Source: a virus. From it: a stretch of DNA of 36,010 nt. Numbering within the stretch: the first letter of the stretch is position 1; every line of letters begins with the position of its first letter. The stretch lies in IMG/VR virus record IMGVR_UViG_3300031722_000097, positions 1 to 36,010 of that record, one strand, 5' to 3'. Under the pieces are notes generated by a model. That model did no database searches, was not told the DNA's origin, and saw only the letters and a list, made by a program, of their open reading frames with translations. Position numbers and translations under genes: made by a program. Shown piece by piece: positions 15,630-25,994 of the stretch.

Positions 15630-17229
15630 TGAATATATAAATAAAGTCATTTCTGGAACTATAATAACAGGAAAAAATATTCAGTTAGCTTGTTCCAGAT
15701 TTAAAAGTGATTTACAAAGAACTGATTTAGAATTTAGAGAAAATGAAGTAGATAGAGCTATCAACTTTATAAGCACATTAAAACACTTCACCGGAAAACA
15801 TTCTGGTAAGCCTTTCATTCTGGAAGGTTGACAACAATTCATAATTGCCAATATTATCGGCTTCTACTGAAAAGAAACAGGAACACGAAGGTTTTCTAGT
15901 TCTTACATAGAAGTAAGCAGAAAACAAGGTAAAACGGCATTAGCAGCAGCATTATGTTTGTATTATCTAATCGCAGATAATGAAGATGGTGCAGAAGTAT
16001 TACTTGCAGCCAACAGCAAAGAACAAGCAAAAATAGCCTTTGATATGTGTTCTAGTTTTGTAAAGGGTATTGATCCCAAAACAAAATATTTTATCCCTTA
16101 TAGAGCAGATATAAAATTCAACCTCACAAACAGTAAACTTAAAGTATTAGCCGCTGATGATTCAAAATTAGACGGCTTTAATGCATCATTTGGTTTACTA
16201 GATGAATACCACGCAGCACCCACCAGCAAAGTTAGAGATGTAATAAAGTCTAGTATGGGAATGAGAAACAATCCTCATTTGTGTACAATAACCACTGCTG
16301 GCTTTAATAAGTCCTTACCCTGCTATCAACTAAGAACAGTAGCAATAGAAGTTCTAAATGCTGTAAAAACAGATGATTCTATGTTTATAGCTATCTTCTC
16401 TTTAGATGTTGATGATGATTGAACTGATAAAAATAATTGAATTAAATGCGCACCTAATTTAGGTGTAACAGTTCCTTCTAAATATATTAAAGAACAAGTT
16501 CAACAGGCTAAAAACAACCCATCAGAAGAAACTGGTATAAAAACTAAAACACTAAATCTTTGGTGTGATTCTGAGAATGTTTGGCTACCAGATGATTATA
16601 TTCTAAGCTGTAGTAAAAATATTGATCTAAATGATTTTAAAGGTAAAGCTTGTTATGTTGGTGTTGATTTAGGTCAAACATCAGATTTAACTGCTGTTTC
16701 TTATTTAGTTGTAAATGATAATAAATACTATTTCAAAACTCATTACTACCTTCCAGAAGAAGCTTTAAGAACTAAGTCTAACAAAGAATTATATAAAGAT
16801 TGAAAGCGAAAAGGGCAACTAACTGTAACGCCTGGCAATGTAACCGATTATGAATATATAACTAACGATTTGATGAAGTATTCACAGATTGTAAATATAC
16901 AAGTAATTGGATATGACAGCTATAATTCTACTCAGTGAGCAATTGATGCAACTGCTAAAGGTTTACCACTTGAAGTTTATTCTCAAACAATTGGAAACTT
17001 TAATAGACCAACCAAAGAAATAGAAAGGCTTATATTATCTGACAAAGCAGTTATTGATAACAATGAGATCAACAGATTCTGCTTTAAAAATGTAGTTTTA
17101 AAATCAGATCAAAATGGTAACACAAAACCAGTAAAATATATAGACAATAATAAAATTGATGGTGTAATTTCTATGATACAAGCTTTAGGTATGTATTTAC
17201 AAGTTCCTCATTATTCAAACACAATTTAA
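15616..17229 (+). CDS. terL: Terminase large subunit (537 aa; six TGA=Trp)
   Basis: Joining the frame across six TGA codons (72, 85, 269, 275, 396, 441) gives a full large terminase. The Walker A is SRKQGKTALAAA (about 101-112), Walker B GLLDEYHAA (about 193-201), and the coupling motif TITTAGF. The C-terminal nuclease starts at VGVDLGQTSDLTAV (about 350), then GYDSYNS and DGVISMIQALG supply acidic residues. The enzyme pumps DNA into the prohead and cuts it. GWQQFIIANIIGFYWKETG shows two TGA-coded Trp in a segment where large terminases conserve tryptophans. It ends in TAA 11 nt before portal. Without suppression only 71 residues are made. Confidence 0.95.
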
Positions 17230-17239
17230 CATAATACAA

Positions 17240-18478
17240 ATGGCATTTAATGACTGATTTAAAAAGAAATCAACACCTGCACCTATAACAGAAAAAAGAA
17301 GCTTTTTTGATTCTTTGATGTATAATTCACAAAGTGGTTATACAACTAACAAAGCTATGCTTCTACCTGCTGTTTATAGATGTGTAGAAGTGATTAGTGA
17401 TTCTGTTGCACAATTACCTTTAGAACCTTATTTAATTGACAATAACGGTTATAAAACAAAGCATAAAACACACCCAACATACAGACTTTTAAATAGTGAA
17501 CCGAACAATAAAATGAGCAGGTTTACTTTTATGAAAACATTAGTTCAAAGTGTACTTTTAAAGGGTAATGCTTATGCTTATATAGAAAGAGATCGAAGCG
17601 GTAATGTAATAGCATTGCAATTTATAGATAGTTCGTGAGTAACAGTAGTTACAACAGATATACAAAATAATAAATTGATGTATTCAATTACTGGTTTTAA
17701 TGCTTTAGTAGAGCCTATTAATATGATTCATATACTAAACTTTAGTTATGATGGTATTCGTGGAATAAGTACACTGGAACACGCAAGGTTAACACTTGGG
17801 TTAGCTACAGATTCAGAAGCACACGCAGCAGGATTTTTTAAAGGTGGTGCTAATTTAGCAGGTATTTTAAAAGTTGATGGTTCACTACTTCCAGAACAAA
17901 AACAAGATTTAAAAGCAGCTTGACAAACTTCATTTAATGCTTCTACTGGAACACCTAACGGGATAGCTGTATTAGAAGGTAATATGAATTTTCAACCTAT
18001 AACAGTTAGTCCTGTAGATGCACAACTTTTAGAAACAAGACAATTTAATGTAATTGATGTTTGTAGATTCTTTGGTGTTTCACCAATGAAATGTTTTGAT
18101 CTTACACAAGCTAATTATGCAACTGTAGAAGCTACACAGTTAGCATTCCTCACAGATACACTTTCCCCTTTATTAGAAAAGATAGAACTGGAATTTGAAC
18201 GCAAACTATATAAACCATCTGAACGAGATACTATAGATGTTAGATTTGATACTTCTGTTTTATTGAGAGCCGATAAAGTATCACAAGCAGAGTATTTTAA
18301 TAAGCTTTTCCAAATTGGTGTAATGACAGTTAACGAAATTAGAAAGGAATTAGATTTACCTGCTATAGATAATGGTGATAATAGTTTTGTACAAGTAAAT
18401 ACTATTACGCTGCAAAATGCAGTAAAAGAAACACAAATTGTAAATACACAAAAAAATGATGGAATTACGAAACAGTAG
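17240..18478 (+). CDS. Portal protein, HK97 family (412 aa; three TGA=Trp)
   Basis: MAFNDWFKKKSTP has TGA at codon 6; others are codons 133 (IDSSWVTV) and 228 (LKAAWQTSF). LPAVYRCVEVISDSVAQLP, LKGNAYAYIERDRSG, IHILNFSYDGIRGIS and DVCRFFGVSPMKCFDL are typical HK97-type portal segments. It forms the dodecameric ring at the capsid vertex through which DNA passes. The position between terL and the protease is canonical. It ends in TAG, overlapping the protease start. The TGA at codon 6 means almost no product without the suppressor tRNA. Confidence 0.94.
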
Positions 18479-19007
18479 TTGAGAATTAAGAACTACAGAA
18501 AACAGCAGAACCGTAGAAGGGTATGCTTTAAAATTTAATAAAGAATCTAGGGATTTAGGGGGCTTTATTGAGGTTATAGAACCAGAAGCATTAGATGGTA
18601 TTTTAGAACAATCTGATATACTTTGCTTATTAAATCACAGTGAAGATAGAGGTGTTTTGGCACGCTCTAAATTTGGTGCCGGTTCATTAAAATTAGAAGT
18701 TGATAATGTAGGATTGAAATACAGATTTGAAGCACCTAACACTTCTTTGGGTGATGAACTTTTAGAAGGGTTAAAACGTGGTGACATTACCACTTCAAGC
18801 TTTGCATTTACAATTGATAGTGATGTTTGGGAAAAAAGAAGTACAGGTTATCTAAGAAAGATTACAAAGTTCAAAGAATTGTTTGACGTTTCACCTGTTT
18901 ACAAAGAAGCTTATCCAGACACTACAGTAGCACTTAGAAAAATGACTGACTTAAAAGCTGAAGATCTATCTGGATATTATGAAACCTTAAAAATGAAAAT
19001 CAATTAA
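18459..19007 (+). CDS. Prohead maturation protease, HK97 type (182 aa; one TGA=Trp)
   Basis: MELRNSSWELRTT has TGA at codon 8 (18480-18482). LLNHSEDRGVLARS (about 57-70) supplies the catalytic His and GDITTSSFAF (about 108-117) the catalytic Ser of the U35/HK97 prohead protease family. EGYALKFNKESRDLGGFIEVI is the usual N-terminal motif. It cleaves the capsid N-terminal delta region during maturation. The ATG at 18459 (or 18456) overlaps the portal stop, and the gene stop TAA overlaps the capsid ATG by one base. Confidence 0.92.
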
Positions 19008-20206
19008 TGAAGAACACATTAGAATTACTAGACGAAAAAGACCAATTAAAGAAACGAGCTACAGAATTAATTTCTGGTGCTGAAAATGAAGTTAGAAAAT
19101 TGAATGATGTTGAGAATACAGAATTTGAAGCAATAACAATACAATTGGATCAAATAGATCAAGAGATCAGAAAGATCGAAGAAGATAATAAAAGAAACCT
19201 AAACAAAGTAACAACAACAAAACAAACAAATCAAACTATGGAAAATTTTTCATTATTGAAAGCTATTAATGATATAGCTAACAACCGTCAACTAGACGAA
19301 AGAGCACAAGAAGTAATTAATGCAGGTAAAGCTGAATTTCGTTTTGCTGGACAAAATGCTTCAGGGCAAATTATATTACCAATGGAAACCAGAGCAACAA
19401 TTTCTGCAACATCAGTACCTTCTGGTCAAGCAGTAATAGCTGAAGATAAACTTGGAATTTTAGAACCTCTTAGATCAAATTTAGTAATGGTTCAAGCTGG
19501 AGCAACATATATGACTGGTTTAACTGGTAATGTGTCAATTCCTGCTTATTCTGGATCAAGTGTATTGTGAGCTGGTGAAACTGCTAGTGCAACAGATGGT
19601 GCTGGCATATTCTATGAAGTAACTTTAGAACCAAAAAGAATTACTGCTGAATTAAGTATTTCAAAACAATTTTTGATTCAAGATTCTTTAAGTGCAGAAG
19701 AAATGCTTAAAAGAGATATTATCAAAGCAATTTCAAACAAATTAGAAGCTACTATATTAGGTTCTGCTGCTGGTTCTACAACTCAACCTGCTGGACTATT
19801 AAACGGTGCAGTTGCTGATACTACAGATGTAAATTATGCTGAACTTGTATATATGGAAGCAGCTTTAGAATCTACTAATGTAAAAGGAAACAAAGTGTTT
19901 ATTGTTTCACCTTCTGCTAAAGCTATCTTGAAAACAACTTTAAAAGCATCTGGTGTTGCAGCAGGTTTTTTAATGGAAGGAACAGAAATCAACGGTTATA
20001 ATACTTTTACAACTTCTGCTGTACCTTCTAATGGTGTAATCTTTGGATGTTTTGAAGATTATGTTATTGGACAATGGGGTGGAATTGATTTGACTGTAGA
20101 TCCTTATTCTTTGGCTTCACAAGGTAAAGTGAAATTAGTAATCAATGCTTATTTTGATGCTAAACCTCGTAGAGCTGAATCTTTCGTAAAAGCTATTTTA
20201 AAATAG
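19007..20206 (+). CDS. Major capsid protein, HK97 fold (399 aa; one TGA=Trp)
   Basis: The first 70 or so residues are a charged coiled coil (LLDEKDQLKKRATELISGAE...), the delta/scaffold domain removed by the protease. The shell domain follows, with LGILEPLRSNLVMVQAGATY, SIPAYSGSSVLWAGETA (codon 188 is TGA) and PKRITAELSISKQFLIQDS. The C-terminal part has GAVADTTDVNYAELVYMEAAL and VKLVINAYFDAKPRRAESFV, usual for HK97-like capsids. Position after the protease is canonical. The single TGA falls in the middle of the shell domain, so no capsid can form without readthrough. Confidence 0.94.
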
Positions 20207-20216
20207 TCTATAATAT

Positions 20217-20525
20217 ATGTATTTGACAATCGAACAAGCTAAAAAGCACTTGAATCTGGAAACAGAATTTATTGAAGATGATAGTTATATCACTTCATTA
20301 ATTCAAGTGGCAGAAGCAGCGGTTGAATTACATATTAATCAAAAATTAGTTGATGTTGCTGCAATTAATGGCGAGGTTCTACCCTTGCCATTATTGCACG
20401 CAATGTTATTAATGGTTGGTAATTTATATGCAAATCGTGAATCTGTTTCAATGAATGGCAAAGCATCTGAAATACCATTTAATTATAGATATTTATTGGA
20501 CTTCTACAAAAACTATTCAAACTAG
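20217..20525 (+). CDS. Head-tail connector protein, gp6-like (102 aa)
   Basis: MYLTIEQAKKHLNLE and DDSYITSLIQVAEAAVELHI match the short helical adaptor family (gp6/DUF-type connectors) that binds the portal ring. PLLHAMLLMVGNLYANRESV is the conserved second half. It has no Trp and no TGA and ends in TAG. It lies directly after the capsid gene, 3 nt before the next ATG. Confidence 0.85.
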   Translation: MYLTIEQAKKHLNLETEFIEDDSYITSLIQVAEAAVELHINQKLVDVAAINGEVLPLPLLHAMLLMVGNLYANRESVSMNGKASEIPFNYRYLLDFYKNYSN

Positions 20526-20528
20526 ATT

Positions 20529-20849
20529 ATGATACCAGCGGGAACACTAAAGTACAAACTGATCTTTAAACAGATTATTGAAACACAAACAGAATCCGGA
20601 TTTATCATTAAATCAAAGGTTGATTTATTTACTTGTAAAGCAGCTAAAGTAAAAGCTAAAAATAATTACGGTGAAGATGCTAAAGAGATGTTTAATAGTT
20701 CACAAATCGAATTTAAAGTTAGATATAACAAGCTAATAACAACAGACCTAACAATAGATTATAACTCTAATGAATATAAGATTGTAAGTGTTGATGAAAA
20801 CAAATTCGATAATAGTTTAAATCTTGTACTTGAAAAAATAAACAATTAA
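20529..20849 (+). CDS. Head-closure / head-tail adaptor protein (106 aa)
   Basis: MIPAGTLKYKLIFKQIIETQ, SKVDLFTCKAAKVKAKN and YNSNEYKIVSVDENKF follow the phage head-tail joining (stopper) family, a small beta-barrel that seals the connector. It has no Trp and no TGA and ends in TAA. Its order, second after the capsid, supports the call. Confidence 0.8.
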   Translation: MIPAGTLKYKLIFKQIIETQTESGFIIKSKVDLFTCKAAKVKAKNNYGEDAKEMFNSSQIEFKVRYNKLITTDLTIDYNSNEYKIVSVDENKFDNSLNLVLEKINN

Positions 20850-20854
20850 ATCCT

Positions 20855-21289
20855 ATGGAAATACAATCAACACTAATAGACTATGATAAAGTATTTAGGT
20901 CAATTGAAGGGTTAACCGATATTGAAAAAGATCAAACTATCAAAGCTGGTTTAAGGGCTGCAACAAACGTATTTTTAAGGGCTGGAAGATCTAATTTGAG
21001 AGCTAGATTAAAAGGTAATAAAAACACTGGTAATATAAATAAATCATTTAGAAGTAAATTAAAGCGTAGTAAGTTGGGTGCAATAGGTGGTTTTAATCAA
21101 CTAGGAATGCACGCTCATCTTTTAGATATGGGAACAGTAAACAGAACAACTAGAAGCGGTGCAAATCGTGGTCGAATGATAGCTAATAATTTCTGAACTG
21201 ATGCAATAAATACTAATCAGAATACAGCAATATCTAAAGTGTATGAAGGTATTGAACGAGGGATTCAAAGAATAATAATGAGAGGATAA
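20855..21289 (+). CDS. HK97 gp10-like neck/tail protein (144 aa; one TGA=Trp)
   Basis: The basic helical N-terminal half (FLRAGRSNLRARLKGNKN) followed by HAHLLDMGTVNRTTRSG is typical of the HK97 gp10-like family. TGA at codon 114 (NNFWTDAINT) is read as Trp, matching the aromatic residue usually found before the last helix, and adds 31 residues to TAA. It is third in the connector cluster, 1 nt before the next ATG. Confidence 0.83.
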
Positions 21290-21290
21290 G

Positions 21291-21680
21291 ATGATACAAG
21301 CTTTTACAAAATTCAGTATAACTACTGACATAAGAAAACTATTAATTGAAAATGTAGAACTACAATCTATTATCAACAGTAATATTTTTCCAATTTTAGC
21401 ACCAGAAGGAACAACAGGTGATTTTATAATTTATTACCGTGACAAGTACGGCAAAGAATATACAAATTACGGAGTTTTCAACGAACACTGTACAGTTTGA
21501 ATTGGTGCTGTTAGTGATAACTATGATAGATCGCAAAGAATTGCACAACTAATAAATGAAGCAATTGAAGGTAAACATAAAAACACTTCTGATTATGATT
21601 ACGAATGCAGATTGCTAGATTCAACAGAAGATTTTGAAGATAAAAAATACATACAAATACTAGTATTTGAAATTAAATAA
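21291..21680 (+). CDS. Tail terminator / DUF3168-like protein (129 aa; one TGA=Trp)
   Basis: The frame IRKLLIENVELQSIINSNIFP, then GDFIIYYRD, HCTVWIGAVSDNYDRSQRIAQLINEA and YIQILVFEIK follows small tail-completion proteins of the DUF3168 type, which cap the tail tube. TGA at codon 70 lies inside a predicted strand (CTVW); the helix after it is essential to the fold, so a stop there would be disabling. It ends in TAA before the tail tube gene. Confidence 0.72.
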
Positions 21681-21702
21681 CAACAAATAAAAATAAAATA
21701 AT

Positions 21703-22149
21703 ATGCCAACATCATATGACGTAAATACAGACTTAGTAAAAGGTAATAGTCTGTTATTGTATATCGGTTCAACTCCTTTAGCTTTTACAAAATCTAGTGA
21801 TTTATCAATTAGCGCAGATGCAATTGATACTTCTAATAAAATGTCTGGAAACTTCAAAAGCTCTTTACAGGGTGTAATTTCTTGAACAGTATCTAGTGAC
21901 TTTTTATATACAATGGTTGCAGGTGATGCAAACTTTGATACCTTAATGGGTGCAATGTTAGCAGGTAATGCAATTGATGTAGTTATTGGTACTACAACTG
22001 ATTCTACAACTTTTGCAATGACAAAAGGATTATACAGCGGAAAAGCACACATTGCATCTTTATCTTTAAAAGCAGAAGGTGATGCTGTAGCATCTTGTTC
22101 TGTATCTTTAACAGGTTCTGGTGCTTTGACTAAAGTAACAGTATTATAA
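21703..22149 (+). CDS. Major tail tube protein (148 aa; one TGA=Trp)
   Basis: Beta-rich sequence with GNSLLLYIGSTPLAFTKSSD, IDTSNKMSGNFKSSLQGVISW (TGA codon 61) and a C-terminal LTGSGALTKVTVL is characteristic of Bacteroidota siphophage tail tube proteins, in which the segment before the Trp reads like TxDISTKDSGGWxxxL. It stacks as rings to build the tail. A strong terminator follows after 11 nt, as is usual for a highly expressed gene. Confidence 0.85.
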
Positions 22150-22160
22150 GATCAAAATTT

Positions 22161-22186
22161 AAAAGGCGGTGATTATACCGCCTTTT
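22161..22186 (+). terminator. Terminator after the tail tube gene
   Basis: A perfect 10-bp GC-rich stem AAAAGGCGGT/ACCGCCTTTT with a 6-nt loop is followed by GTTTTT. It probably lowers transcription of downstream tail genes relative to capsid and tail tube. Confidence 0.85.
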
Positions 22187-22207
22187 GTTTTTAAAATTCA
22201 AATTGAT

Positions 22208-22852
22208 ATGAATATAAAATTAAACATTAAAAGTATCATCAAATTTGAACAGTTTACTAATAAATCATTCAATGAAATAGACTATACAAATGCAGATGAT
22301 TTATTAAAATTGATGTACTGTATAGTACTTTCAAACAATCCAGAGGTATTTACTTACGAAGAGTTTTTAGAGCTAATAAAGAGTAAGAAGATAAGTAAAA
22401 CCATTTCGGATAAATTCAACAAAGAAATTAAATTGATTGAACTATTTTCAAATAAGGAAATCAAAGACGAAGTTGTAGAAGAACAACAACCAGAGAGGGA
22501 AAAGACATATATAAAAGATATTGCTGCAATACTAGTAGTGAATGCTGGACTAGATATAAATTTCGTAATGAATGAAATGAGTATAAACGATATTTCTTTA
22601 TATATGGAAGCCTATAACAATAATGTGAAGCAACAAATGGAGAGTAGCAGATTATGAACATATCTAACACTATTACCTAGCCTAGATAGTAAAGTAAATT
22701 CACCAGTAAAACTTTATCCTTTCCCTTGGGAACTTGAAGCACAAGTTGAACAAGATAAAACAGAACTAAAAAGTATGGCTGATGAACTACCAGACATTTT
22801 TAAATCTAGTGCAGATCTAATTGAAAAAATAAACAAGCAAAAACAACAATAA
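22208..22852 (+). CDS. Tail assembly chaperone-like protein (214 aa; one TGA=Trp)
   Basis: The gene lies between tail tube and tape measure, the place of tail assembly chaperones (lambda gpG/gpT type). It is acidic and helical (KFEQFTNKSFNEIDYTNADD, SIKDISLY-like repeats) and continues across TGA codon 150 (SSRLWTYLTLLPSL) to TAA. In many phages this position uses a -1 frameshift to make a longer form; here the extension is in the same frame behind TGA, so suppression could serve a similar role. No slippery site was found by eye. The ATG at 22208 is chosen because the longer frame begins inside the terminator. Confidence 0.7.
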
Positions 22853-22853
22853 T

Positions 22854-25800
22854 ATGGCAGGAAGATTAAGTTTCTCAGTAGCTATTAATCTACTGACAGA
22901 GAATTTTAAAAGGGGTTCTGGTGAAATAAAAAACGGACTTCGTAATATACAAATGCAAGCAATGACAATGTTTGCTGCACTTGGTGCCGGTTCTTTAGGT
23001 TTGGGTGAACTTGTATCTAATTTAATAGATGTTGCCAGACAAACGAATAGAACATCTACAGCATTAAAAAACGTTTCCGGTGATTGAGAAACTTATGGAA
23101 AGAACCAAAAGTTTTTAATTGCTCTTTCTCAAAAATACGGTTTATATGTAAATGACTTAGTAGGCAATTTTGCGAAGTTTACAGCAGCAGCTACTAATGC
23201 TAATATGTCTATGAAAGATCAACAACTTTTGTTTGAAAGTCTTTCAAGAGCATCAACAGGGTTTGGTTTATCAGCAGATGAAACTAACGGTGTGTTCCTG
23301 GCTGTTACTCAAATGATGGGTAAGGGTAAAATTCAAGCTGAAGAACTTCGTGGTCAATTAGGGGAAAGAATGCCTATTGCAATGCAAGCGATGGCAAGGG
23401 CAGCAGGTACAACTGTAGCGGGTCTGGATAAGATAATGAAAGCAGGTAAATTAATGAGTGCTGATGTATTACCAAAGTTTGCCAAAGCATTAAATGAAAT
23501 GATGCCTAATGTCAACACTGATAATATTGAAACTTCATTCAACCGTTTAAAAAACTCATTCAAAGAATTAACCGACAAATTAAATGTAGGTGGTATTTAT
23601 AAGAACTTACTAGATCAAACTGGACAGGGTTTTCAGTGGTTGATGAATAACTTTAAAACGGCTGGTAATGCTATTGTAAATATTGTTGCAAGTTTAATTA
23701 TTGGTAAAGCTATTAATGCAATTATTACAAGTTATAGGACTTTAGAAGTAACTGCACTTAGATTTTACAAGAAACAGGCTTTAATGTCTGGTTTGGCATT
23801 TGATGAAATGGCATATAATGCCAATAAATTTAAAAACATTGCAACAGTAGCTTTTGCAAAAATTGGTGTTGCTTTAAAAGCAGCGTTTGCAACATTTGCT
23901 CCAATGCTAATTATTTCTGGATTAATTGCTATTTATCAACATTTCTCAGACTTAGCAGAGAAACAAAGAGAAATAAAAGCTATATGAACAGACTTTCAAA
24001 ACGGTTATAAAAATGCTGGTAAAAATGATTCACAAGTTAGGGAACTTTCAACGCTTCAAAGCATAATCAAAGACACAACTAAATCTTTAGATGAAAGAAA
24101 AACAGCCTTAGAACAAATAAATAATATACTTGGTACTAATTATGAGTTTGATAAAAGCGGTTTAAAAATCAACGGTGATATTAATACAAAGATCTGTGAA
24201 AGAATAGGTTTACTAGAAAAACAAGCAGAACTAAGTTACTTAGTGAATGCAAAAATGAAAGCTGGTGATGCTTTATCTGAAAGTGCTAATAAAGTAAGTG
24301 AGGATGAAAAGCAACTAGTGATATGGAGTTCAAGAGCAGCAAATAAAGACAAAAAAGGTTTTATTCAAGTTGCAGATGAAGCATATCAATCTAAAGTCTG
24401 GAAAGACAAATTAGATGTTGATTTACAAGAGAAAAAAGCGAATGAAAAGGTTTATAATTCAGCATCAAATAAAGTAATAACAGTTACTACTGATATTGAA
24501 AAGATAACCGGAAAACCTAAAGCATACACTGCACCAGTTGATACAACTGATAAGAAAGCAAAGAAAACCGATTTACAAAAAGCTGAAGAAGATTACACAA
24601 AAACACTTACTGAACTAAATAATCAAAAATCTAACGGTGTAGTTACTGATAAAGAATACAACAGGGCTTTAGATGAATTGAATAAAGAAACCTACAAAAA
24701 AATAGGTGGACTGGTCAAAGATGGCAGTAAGAATAAGATTTTTAAAGATGTAAAGGCTGGGGTATTAAACCCAAAAGAAACCGAAATAGGCAAAGTTGAA
24801 AATGATTACAATGATGCTTTAGCAGATCTTACTTTAGAAAAGAAATTAGGTTTAAAAACCAGTGAAGAGTATGACAGTGCTTTAAAAAGTCTTATAAACT
24901 CCACGGTAAAAAACATCTTCTCAAATGATAAAATTGATGCAGCATCAAGTGAGTTTGCAAAAACCTTAATTGCAGCTAAAAAGACGCTGGATAAAAAGGA
25001 TTATAGTTTACCTATAAAAGAAAAGGTAGATCACACTTTCGACTATAAAAAGAATGCTGTAGAGAAGCTACAGGATAAGAAAGATGTAAATGATAAATAC
25101 TCTAGTGATCTGGTTGAAAAGCTCAAAAAGAATACCGGTGCAGATGATATTGAACAACAAATCAAAAACGCTAAAGGTGATCTAACAGCACTTAATGCAA
25201 AGTTTGGTTCTGACTTGGTAGGTTCAATTGCTGCACTTGATGAAGCACTTAAAAACACAACTAGTTTGTCAGATGCTTTAAAGCTTGCAGAAGTGAAGAA
25301 AGACATCAAAGACTTACAAAAGGAACTGAATAACGGTTTATATGATGGTGTAAAAAATATTGCTGGTAGTGCTAAAAATATGTATGAGGGTTTTAAAGCC
25401 GTATCTGACACTATTAGTAATGTAGATGCTTCTGGATTTGAAAAGTTTCTTTCAATCTGAGATGCACTAACAAATACTGTTGATGGTATTATGTCAGTTG
25501 TAAAAATGATTGAGAATCTAACAACAGTTACTACTGCTTTAGGATTAGCTAAACAAGCACAAGTAGGAATTGAAGCAGGTGTTTCAGCAGCTAAAATTGC
25601 AACTAATATTGCAGAAACAGCTTCTTATACCGGACTTATGGCAGCAGAAACAGCAGCAGCTTATGCTTTTATTCCTTTCGTTGGTGAAGGTCTGGCACTG
25701 GCTCAAATTGGAGCAATGCAAGGCGCAATATTAGCTGCAAGTATTCCAAAGTTTGCAAACGGTGGTATTGTACAAGGTGGTTCTATTTCTGGTGATAAAA

Positions 25801-25994
25801 TCCTAGCTAGAGTAAACGCTGGTGAAATGATATTAAATCAAGGTCAACAAGGTAACTTATTTGCTCTATTAAATGGTCAAGGCTCTACAAATGGAACAAG
25901 TACCATTTCCGGTGGTGAGGTAGTGTTTAAACTTGAAGGTAGTGTTTTAAATGGAGTTTTAAAGAATTATAATAGTAAAAAAAGTAGAGTATAA
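22854..25994 (+). CDS. Tape measure protein (1046 aa; three TGA=Trp)
   Basis: It is the longest gene of the tail module, with an N-terminal tape-measure domain (MAGRLSFSVAINLLTENFKR; ADETNGVFLAVTQMMGKGKIQ; EELRGQLGERMPIAMQAMAR). Hydrophobic segments lie near 280-300 and 350-370 (APMLIISGLIAIYQHFSD), then long coiled coils (about 460-860). The C-terminus has FIPFVGEGLALAQIGAMQGA and FANGGIVQGGSISGDKILAR, typical of the tape measure end. TGA codons are 78, 378 and 869. At about 1.5 Angstrom per residue the tail would be near 150 nm. The stop TAA overlaps the next ATG. Confidence 0.92.

Noticed and set aside
15616-18478. Broken terminase and portal genes, suggesting a decayed prophage
   Set aside because: Every break is a TGA with the frame kept on both sides; no frameshifts, TAA or TAG interruptions were seen. 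Decay would produce all kinds of lesions.
22640-22700. Programmed frameshift in the tail chaperone gene
   Set aside because: The downstream part is in the same frame behind a TGA; no slippery heptamer was evident.
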